Shown here piece after piece: positions 24,701-30,346 of a stretch of DNA of 30,346 bases. The translations under genes and the position numbers were made by a program. Location of the stretch: positions 1-30,346 of the IMG/VR virus record IMGVR_UViG_3300001847_000873. The stretch is one strand, 5' to 3'. Source of the DNA: a virus. Below the pieces are notes generated by a model, which saw only the letters and a program-made list of their open reading frames with translations, searched no databases and was not told where the DNA came from. Within the stretch, counting starts at the first letter, position 1. Each line of letters opens with the position of its first letter.

Positions 24701-27700
24701 TGAAAGCAACATAAAAAATGTTGTTAAGAAAATAGCTCACGTTGAACCACGGATAATTGAGTCCATGTTTAATGGATGGTCTTTAGGTTCCAGCCTTCTG
24801 TCGCCAAGAAATATTATTTCAAAAGGAACATTCTCTTTCGCAAAGGGAAAGTATGATAGGGGAATTCTTTTTGAAAAAGAAAACAATACAATATGTGTCC
24901 CTACGTCATCTAACTTTAGACTTGAAAGCGGAACATTTCAGTGCTGGGTAATTCCAAACTGGAATGGCATTGACAACCAGGCAGATATTACCTTCTCAAT
25001 TTTTTCAGGGAACAGGCAATACAATACAAAAGACATATTTGTTGGCGCCCTAGAATTTCACCCTAAGTACGATAAGCTTGGCGGAAGCGCATTCACAATA
25101 AGCAAGGCAAAAGTTTTGCCCGGCAAGCCCAATCTTAATAAGAATGGTGTCTTCATTTACTACGACAAAGATGCGATGGGTCTTTTTGATAGGTGGTATG
25201 TTCAAGTCGTAGACAGCAACCCTGACGCAACGTTTGATTTAAACATTGATATCACGACAAACGGAAGTTTTTACGACGCAAAACCAACGGTATCTTCTGT
25301 TTCGAAAATAAATTCTTCAAATAAAACGATTTCGCTAAGAATACGCGGCAAATCTTCCATAAAAGAAGAAATCTGTTTTATCGCAGATAAAGATCATTAT
25401 ATTTTGGACTCCGCTGAATCAGAGGGCAAAAATAGATTTTCTTTATTTAAAGACCCAAGCGGGTTCATTAATTTCCGCGTTATCGACAAATATGGCGCAC
25501 AGTACTCTGTATCTTCTGATGTTTCTTCTTGGAAGACAGGGGAATTGCATCAAGTTGCAATTTCTTGGTCTTTGGCATCAAAAAATAAACAAGACGAAAT
25601 GCACCTTTTTATAGATGGCAAAGAAGTTCCAAATATTGTTAGGTATGGCGTAAAGAATACTCGGGTGGGACACTCAAAATTTAGAGTCATAAGTAAAGAG
25701 GAAATTGCCGGTATTATTGATAAAAAAATAATATCGTCAAACGATTTAAATGTTGCGGGCAATACAAATTTTGCCTACGCAAACTCAACTGTATTTTACG
25801 GAGTAAATTCCGGAGATACTCTTTTTATAAATGAGCCCGGGTTCGATCCATCTGGCTATACAATTACTTTAGCCACAGGATCTTCCATTATACTAAATTC
25901 AAAAATGCCGTTTAGCCTCGCTGGTGCTAGGTATACGGTAAATAAAAAGACAATCGCGCTGCCTGATGAATTTAATGACTACTCAAAATTTTTCATTTCA
26001 AAACTCAGCTCAATAACATACGGAAATGATCTTTCTGTTTCTAGCGGCACCACTTTAGCAACAAGCGCATCGTATAACTTTAGCGACAACAACATAAGTC
26101 CAGGCGATATCATTAGGATATACAACGCATCAAACGATATCTACAGAACTGTTTTAAGTGTTTCCGGCACATCCGTAACATTTGATGATGATATTGGATT
26201 TACCGATACCGCATGCTATTTTGATATTTATAAAAATAAAGAGATTGAGTTGCGTGGCCCAGCCGCTATCAGCCCCGATTATTCTGTTTCTGTAAACTCA
26301 TCTGGCTCTTGCGAATTAACGCTTCTAAATAATCTTGATGCAAAAGACATTTTAACTATAAAAACATTGGGATTAAAAGAAAGAAAAATATCTCAAAAAT
26401 ATTTTAGTTGGTCAAAAAATAACATCATAAGAACGACCCTTCCACAACCAACTTCGATGAATTCTGTTAAGATAAGCAGAATACTGTTTCCAAACACCGC
26501 CATCAACGCGGACAACTCAGAAGTAAAGCCAACATCTTTTACATATAAAGCGCCTTCAAGTTCATTTTCATTTGGATCTCTATCCTCTCCAGATCCCAGA
26601 TCTTTGCTAATCAATATTTCAACTGATAACATTGATTTTTCTGCGGGAACATTGGATGTGCAAATAGTTGGTTTACCAGCATCAGAAACCGTATCTTTTA
26701 GCGACACAAGACCGCTGCGCACAACAAATAAGTTTACAAGCATATCCGACATTATCGTTAAAGGATCTTTCAAGAACTCCGGCAAAACGTACCTTACGCT
26801 TGAAGTTAAAGAGGCGTTACCCATAACAGAGCCAGAAGATGTCTCAAGTACAAATTATCCGGTAATCCGATACAGCTATCAGGTTAAATCTGGAACAGAT
26901 TTGTCTTGTACCGACGGTAAATCACTGTATTCCAACTCTCAATGGCTGCCAAGTTTTGTGGGCTGCTACATAAAAATACCTTCGGTTCCATATGCGCTTA
27001 AAATACTAAGCTGTAACACCGACTCATCTGGCAATTCATATCTACTTGTAAATAACCTCACGCCACTACCAGCGCTGAGCAATGAGTCATATGAAATAGT
27101 TCAAGCATCAGATAAATCTAGCGGATTTCAAAACGGATCATTCATTTTTGAAAAGTCCAACAATCCCGGCGAACCGTATCAACTTCCGCCCGGGGAGTAT
27201 GAAATAAAAATGAGAGTTCCGCTATCCGTGAACATCGGCCCAATGCAATCCAATGCATTTTTTGGAACAGATTTTCGCGGAAGCAATGTACTTCAAGGCG
27301 TACTAGACGAGATAAAAGTTAACATAGATGTCTTGAAAGATACAAGAATCGGAGAACAGATTGACTCTAATCAAGAAACAATAACAAAGAATTTTCATTC
27401 TATAAAGCGCCTCCTTCCAAATAAGAATACGCTTCTTCTTTGTCACTTAAACGACTTTCCACTGACCAACGAAGCTCCATTTTATTTGCTGCTAAAAGAC
27501 AAGAAAATGCTTGAGCCAGGCGTAAGTGTAAATGATGAGTTTGACAGGAGCGTACTTATAAAAGAAAAGCCAATTGTCGTTGAAAACAATGGTATTTTAA
27601 ATCCCGGCAAAGAAGGAACCATAGAGTTTTGGGTCAGTCCAATTTTCGATTCCATAAACGATTATTCGGAAAGGTTTTACTTTGACGCAACAAGCGTCGT

Positions 27701-29198
27701 TAAAGAGGATACTGTCAGTATAAACGACTCAACACTACAGCTTTCCGGCAATGTTGGTAAAGTGCTCGGCGTGAATCTAAAAAATGGAGATAATAGCACA
27801 GATTATTTTTCCGCAGGTTCTGTTGAAATAAGCCCATCCGGAGCTGTCGTTGAGGTGCTTGATATCAGTAACGACATTTTCACTCCAGAAAGTTCCGTAA
27901 AGTTTATTGTATCTGAAGATAGAACGGGGTTTTTATACCTCTCTGGAACGAAAGCCTCCCTTGATATTTATGTAGACTCTTCGAACATCAAGCACAATAA
28001 CGTGGGACTTTTGAAAATTGATAAGAGCTACGTCGATCAATTGTCTTTTGACTTCAAAAATGCAGATTTTGTAGGTAAAAGAGTAAGAATAATAAATCCA
28101 AAAAACGAAAACAACAACAATAGCTATTATGTAATAGGCTACGATTCGTCTACAGACACCTTGACGATTGTCAACGATATGGATTCGTATTGTATTTTAC
28201 CGCAAAGCTCACCAAAGGCATTGCAAATCATTAGCGTAAAGCTATTCAACGATCCTTCGGGAAAGGATTATTTTGATGGTGGCGCAATCGGTAAAGACGG
28301 AAGGACAATTTATTTTGGAACAAACCTACCAGAATTAACCGTACCATTCTCACAAAATCAGTCCAATAAAAAAATAATAGTCACCTATAAACCGCTTGAA
28401 GGTCCTTGGTCGTTGCCAAATTCCAAAATAATTCGTTTAAATAAGCGATTACCATCGCAAAATACGCAAGTTACCGTAACCTACATACCGGCTGGCCTTA
28501 GCGGCGACAGAATGTCTATCTATAAAGATTCTTCTAGCTATTTAAACTTCTCAATTGTGGCAAGCGGAATTGAGAATAAAATAAGGTGCCCGATATTCTG
28601 GCAAAGAAATACGTGGCATAGGGTTAAGGCCACATACCGGGTAAACACTGGAAAAAACGCAGATGAAATGAGTTTGTTTGTTGATGGCCGGGAATACGGA
28701 AACACATATTTTGGATCTGGCGCAATATTTGGAAACCCAGGCGTATCGGGATCTTCTCAGCCATCCGTCTCCACACCAAACAAAACCATAAAAATAAAAG
28801 ATTTCTTTAATACACTATATTTTGGATCCGACTTCACAGAGAAAAATAACGCATACTGCCTAATTGATAATTTAAGGATAAGTAATATATCTAGACCCAA
28901 ATTCTTTGCATTTGGGCAATCAATAGACGTTAATTACAACGCAAATACATCAGTTTCTTTGCCGGTCAAAAAAGACCTTTACACAACGTTGTTGTGGGAC
29001 TTTGACTCTATCCTTGTAAAAAACGAGGATTTCGCTACTCTCGTAAATAAAAAGTCCGGCGGTTCGGACTTTTCTATAAATATCTTTGATTCTTTTGGCA
29101 TAATTAGTGGCAGCCCAAAGGTAAAAGAGATTACAGAAAAACTTATCAAGATTCTTAAACCGGCCAATTCAAGGGCTTTTTTGAAATATTTTGATTAA
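21717..29198 (+). CDS. Giant baseplate wedge-position protein with LamG-like domains
   Basis: At 2,493 aa this is the largest gene, in the position of T4 gp7 (1,032 aa) or P2 I, after J. The first 200 residues form a beta domain then a helical part (YLFNYLQDNLYNVTD). Residues 200-970 are beta-rich with a recurring DY-x-x-G-x-VY motif (about 433, 652, 665). A helical segment at about 977-1,015 (RYRDAISAVFGSIKDG) separates two LamG/concanavalin-like folds. LamG 1 starts near 1,045 (KYDRGILFEKENN), continues at 1,278-1,303 (HQVAISW, FIDGKE) and ends near 1,846-1,865 (NAFFGTDFRGSN, LDEIKV). LamG 2 runs from about 1,967 (GTIEFWVSP) to 2,298 (NTWHRVKATYRV), 2,323 (FVDGRE) and 2,365 (NTLYFGSDF). Both are split by insertions. 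A GCGGGA site lies five bases before ATG. The gp7 role is inferred from order; LamG points to glycan or protein binding. Confidence 0.75.
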   Translation: MSNLRLVSVQVVDSATIIANFTNNLSPYINATNIEITSELDSAPDSKVISVDVQGKSLTITSQPLTPVCPYFISFKSSPTSSFESVNGDFLLDDSDPSNKKLIVGPPEPENPSQKYLFNYLQDNLYNVTDTTTTVNKVIQGMSLLLSKTLYDINQVKNENYISLTVRDEQKTRGLGPFDRLDEEGAYEIIRVSKGRTGENYTTTSSANFFLDNKITLQSKDFSEKLILSNQNKEGFFNYKDFVLNLTKKNVIKIDKIKFVYGDGRPNFEYSVADYGYQLLDPSYDIQYCFPYLTLSSNQVKINQDVFSSGLVSLINLSKITVSVDYKYKDQGRFVNANSVKLTSVFSSIREEIPPLSSVFSLSNAPILDTSGNVAQLGALTFFNMDSLKVTDSHPAFLSEKTFRLDSLPSSPGEYAVDYSTGTVYVFGESASNQGTGARPPLVSYQYLHTYKDSLDYVYDEDSYELSALPDGNLVNSSAKISFQFEDVFTNGIDYKAAVHQEVINERIGNKILSDASIRVSNGPVTNVFRVMNETSGEVYSPYRWNNDRIYYSYSTPPQFNAISGERVSFSQVSGEILSRQSSITNSSGITVAVCNLANSKIISKSEDSIGYVKNSSVEFSNKSTFKKEKWFDRSAPSNFESLLSIGDYTIDYDNGVVYVAVTPDYDNGVVYASSLSVPTSPSPSFNGTDFGTVSYKKPSIKTQKQHITNVNDIYYNIDGISKITKKFNYVSFSDSEILLKDIDTSDNDFININNAVCDLSGGNQISSDETKSIRGIFEANDLSLNNFPINFAESSDISSGSIKLGPITKSKHDYVKYSSADGYYVNLDIISTSLSPNITFSVLVKRKSDGATLSCTLSADANGEPVKAILSGASISVNDFVFVTTSISINSGSRIVVDRNRGELYADYVHLADEIVVSYEYGENLLDFRESSSLSTGDNYFVSYKIGALRDALISNFGSVANITELSEPDLTLNRERYRDAISAVFGSIKDGPTESNIKNVVKKIAHVEPRIIESMFNGWSLGSSLLSPRNIISKGTFSFAKGKYDRGILFEKENNTICVPTSSNFRLESGTFQCWVIPNWNGIDNQADITFSIFSGNRQYNTKDIFVGALEFHPKYDKLGGSAFTISKAKVLPGKPNLNKNGVFIYYDKDAMGLFDRWYVQVVDSNPDATFDLNIDITTNGSFYDAKPTVSSVSKINSSNKTISLRIRGKSSIKEEICFIADKDHYILDSAESEGKNRFSLFKDPSGFINFRVIDKYGAQYSVSSDVSSWKTGELHQVAISWSLASKNKQDEMHLFIDGKEVPNIVRYGVKNTRVGHSKFRVISKEEIAGIIDKKIISSNDLNVAGNTNFAYANSTVFYGVNSGDTLFINEPGFDPSGYTITLATGSSIILNSKMPFSLAGARYTVNKKTIALPDEFNDYSKFFISKLSSITYGNDLSVSSGTTLATSASYNFSDNNISPGDIIRIYNASNDIYRTVLSVSGTSVTFDDDIGFTDTACYFDIYKNKEIELRGPAAISPDYSVSVNSSGSCELTLLNNLDAKDILTIKTLGLKERKISQKYFSWSKNNIIRTTLPQPTSMNSVKISRILFPNTAINADNSEVKPTSFTYKAPSSSFSFGSLSSPDPRSLLINISTDNIDFSAGTLDVQIVGLPASETVSFSDTRPLRTTNKFTSISDIIVKGSFKNSGKTYLTLEVKEALPITEPEDVSSTNYPVIRYSYQVKSGTDLSCTDGKSLYSNSQWLPSFVGCYIKIPSVPYALKILSCNTDSSGNSYLLVNNLTPLPALSNESYEIVQASDKSSGFQNGSFIFEKSNNPGEPYQLPPGEYEIKMRVPLSVNIGPMQSNAFFGTDFRGSNVLQGVLDEIKVNIDVLKDTRIGEQIDSNQETITKNFHSIKRLLPNKNTLLLCHLNDFPLTNEAPFYLLLKDKKMLEPGVSVNDEFDRSVLIKEKPIVVENNGILNPGKEGTIEFWVSPIFDSINDYSERFYFDATSVVKEDTVSINDSTLQLSGNVGKVLGVNLKNGDNSTDYFSAGSVEISPSGAVVEVLDISNDIFTPESSVKFIVSEDRTGFLYLSGTKASLDIYVDSSNIKHNNVGLLKIDKSYVDQLSFDFKNADFVGKRVRIINPKNENNNNSYYVIGYDSSTDTLTIVNDMDSYCILPQSSPKALQIISVKLFNDPSGKDYFDGGAIGKDGRTIYFGTNLPELTVPFSQNQSNKKIIVTYKPLEGPWSLPNSKIIRLNKRLPSQNTQVTVTYIPAGLSGDRMSIYKDSSSYLNFSIVASGIENKIRCPIFWQRNTWHRVKATYRVNTGKNADEMSLFVDGREYGNTYFGSGAIFGNPGVSGSSQPSVSTPNKTIKIKDFFNTLYFGSDFTEKNNAYCLIDNLRISNISRPKFFAFGQSIDVNYNANTSVSLPVKKDLYTTLLWDFDSILVKNEDFATLVNKKSGGSDFSINIFDSFGIISGSPKVKEITEKLIKILKPANSRAFLKYFD
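23670..23733 (+). repeat. 39-nt tandem in-frame duplication inside the giant wedge gene
   Basis: The 25-nt segment encoding DYDNGVVY occurs at 23670-23694 and again at 23709-23733, a 39-nt (13-codon) period giving DYDNGVVYVAVTP then DYDNGVVYASSL. The two copies differ only at synonymous third positions (three changes), so the protein sequence is kept while the DNA has drifted. This is consistent with an older tandem duplication of one beta-hairpin. Confidence 0.75.
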
Positions 29199-29220
29199 TA
29201 GTTTTTTTTAGAGAGAAAGC

Positions 29221-30346
29221 ATGTCGCAAAGAAGTCCGGTATCTTTTCCACAGAACATTTGGTTTGATTCTGAACAAGTAGATGATTCAGATCTAACATT
29301 AGAGCAGGATTTTAATACCAACTCGCACGCGAGCTTAGTAAATAACCATATTGGGGCTGGCGCAATTCCGGAAAGCCTGGACCAACTGGTTTTATTTGAT
29401 TCTAACGAGTATGTTCAAAGCCAGATTCGCGCAGGCAAACCGATCACAAACATCATTGTTGATGGAAAAAAAATAGATGTTACAGCTCAGCCAACAGATC
29501 AGAATTTTGGAAATCAGCTGGAAATTGAGTTATCTGGCTCTGCCGCTGCTGGCAAAAGAAAGGTAAAAGTTGCCATTATAGGCAAAGACTTTCAGGGAAA
29601 CTTACAATTCGACACATTCTATTTTTATAGAAACGAGCGCCAGTACACCAAAAAACACTATACAAATGTTCTTATGGTGCTGCTAAATGATTTTATTGGA
29701 CCGCCATCATTTTCTATGAATCTTGGCGGAGTACTAAGAATTAAAGAGGCACCGCCGCTAAAAATCTCAAGAGACCCAATTATGGTTGCTCAAAATGTAG
29801 AGCCAAATTTGTTTTTTAGAGATTTTTTTGCACTTTTGGATTCTGGCGAACAAACAAGCGTACAGTCTCTTTTAATAAACTCCCTTCCGCTTTTTAACAC
29901 AGACACTCTTGGTATCTTTACGGGATACAAAGATAACAAAGTTTTGGCAAAGGGCGACACGACAACACACGTTGGTCAAAAATTCCTAGCCACCACAAAT
30001 AATATACAGAAAATAAGGCTTCTTTTATCCGTATCTAATTCTGATTATTTTAATAGCTCAGACCTAAGGTGGGGTGGCGATCTTATCGTTAGCGTCTACC
30101 CCCTGCAATCTTCCGTTTCTTCTGTGTATGATATTGTTCCCGATTACGCAATTGACTTTCAACCATCAAGTAGACCAATTGCGCAGTTAACATACAGTTA
30201 CGGCTCTTTGGCAAAAGAAGTTGGTGTTGTTCTGGATGACACCCCTCAGCCGGTTGACTTTGTTTTTAGCAACACCGTTTTGGCAAATGGATCTGCCATT
30301 GTTCCAGGTCAATATTATGCCGTTACTGTAAAAAGAGCGGGGGCAG
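29221..30346 (+). CDS. Structural protein after the wedge genes, truncated by window end
   Basis: An open frame with no stop runs from ATG 29221 to the last base, at least 375 codons, and continues outside the window. GAGAG at 29211-29215 precedes it. The N-terminus (MSQRSPVSFPQNIWFDSEQV, then DDSDLTLEQDFNTN and SLVNNHIGAGAIPES) and the following beta-rich sequence (KKIDVTAQPTDQNFGNQLEI) suggest a baseplate-outer or fibre-attachment protein, in the place where T4 has gp8 to gp10, but I cannot assign a family. Helical stretches with aromatic turns (FFRDFFALLDSGEQTS) alternate with strands. It lies 22 nt after the giant wedge gene in the same operon. The missing C-terminus may hold the informative domains. 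Confidence 0.75.
   Translation, partial: MSQRSPVSFPQNIWFDSEQVDDSDLTLEQDFNTNSHASLVNNHIGAGAIPESLDQLVLFDSNEYVQSQIRAGKPITNIIVDGKKIDVTAQPTDQNFGNQLEIELSGSAAAGKRKVKVAIIGKDFQGNLQFDTFYFYRNERQYTKKHYTNVLMVLLNDFIGPPSFSMNLGGVLRIKEAPPLKISRDPIMVAQNVEPNLFFRDFFALLDSGEQTSVQSLLINSLPLFNTDTLGIFTGYKDNKVLAKGDTTTHVGQKFLATTNNIQKIRLLLSVSNSDYFNSSDLRWGGDLIVSVYPLQSSVSSVYDIVPDYAIDFQPSSRPIAQLTYSYGSLAKEVGVVLDDTPQPVDFVFSNTVLANGSAIVPGQYYAVTVKRAGA

Noticed and set aside
29199-29220. T8 run after the giant wedge gene as a terminator
   Set aside because: No stem precedes it, and the next gene begins at once with its own ribosome site.

Overview
The window is one continuous late-gene block of a large contractile-tailed bacteriophage (myovirus). 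All supported genes are on the + strand, spacing is tight, and the base composition is AT-leaning by eye with many ATA and AGA codons. Gene order follows the usual tail pathway: tail tube, frameshifted tail assembly chaperones, tape measure, tube/baseplate adaptor candidate, central hub, spike, two unrecognised virion proteins, gp25-like wedge, gp6/J-like wedge, a huge protein in the gp7/I position, and a further structural gene cut by the window edge. No sheath, portal, terminase, capsid, integrase, tRNA or host gene is visible. The host cannot be named. Clear Shine-Dalgarno sites before several genes fit an ordinary bacterial host. A phage-derived tail element cannot be strictly excluded, but a tape measure plus frameshifted chaperones favours a true phage.

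Layout. 1-658 is the tail tube gene. 659-839 is the largest gap (about 180 nt) and holds two terminator-like hairpins with a sigma70-like promoter between them. 840-1924 is a pair of chaperone reading frames joined by a predicted programmed -1 frameshift. 1952-4276 is the tape measure. 4334-5710 holds the adaptor candidate and a small unknown gene. 5796-12983 holds hub and spike. 13002-16932 holds two large unrecognised proteins, one with strongly hydrophobic helices. 16992-29198 is the baseplate wedge block (gp25, gp6/J, gp7/I position). 29221 to the end is a partial structural gene. No gene-free stretch exceeds 300 nt.

How the genes work together. The tube polymerises around the tape measure, whose helical body is held by the two chaperone isoforms, with their ratio set by frameshifting. 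Hub and spike form the central piercing device, and gp25, gp6/J and the gp7-position protein form the wedges around it. The hub (about 1,700 aa), J (1,380 aa) and gp7-position protein (2,493 aa) are each several-fold or about two-fold larger than their T4 equivalents because of inserted beta-rich modules, two of them LamG-like. One inserted module is shared by J and its neighbour.

The strongest non-routine signals are: (1) a dnaX-like frameshift cassette (upstream SD, A_AAA_AAA, downstream 10-bp stem); (2) LamG-like folds split by long insertions in the giant wedge protein; (3) the module shared between two adjacent wedge proteins; (4) a baseplate-cluster protein with membrane-type helices next to a tape measure that lacks obvious ones. 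I see no separate defence, CRISPR, retroelement or toxin system here.
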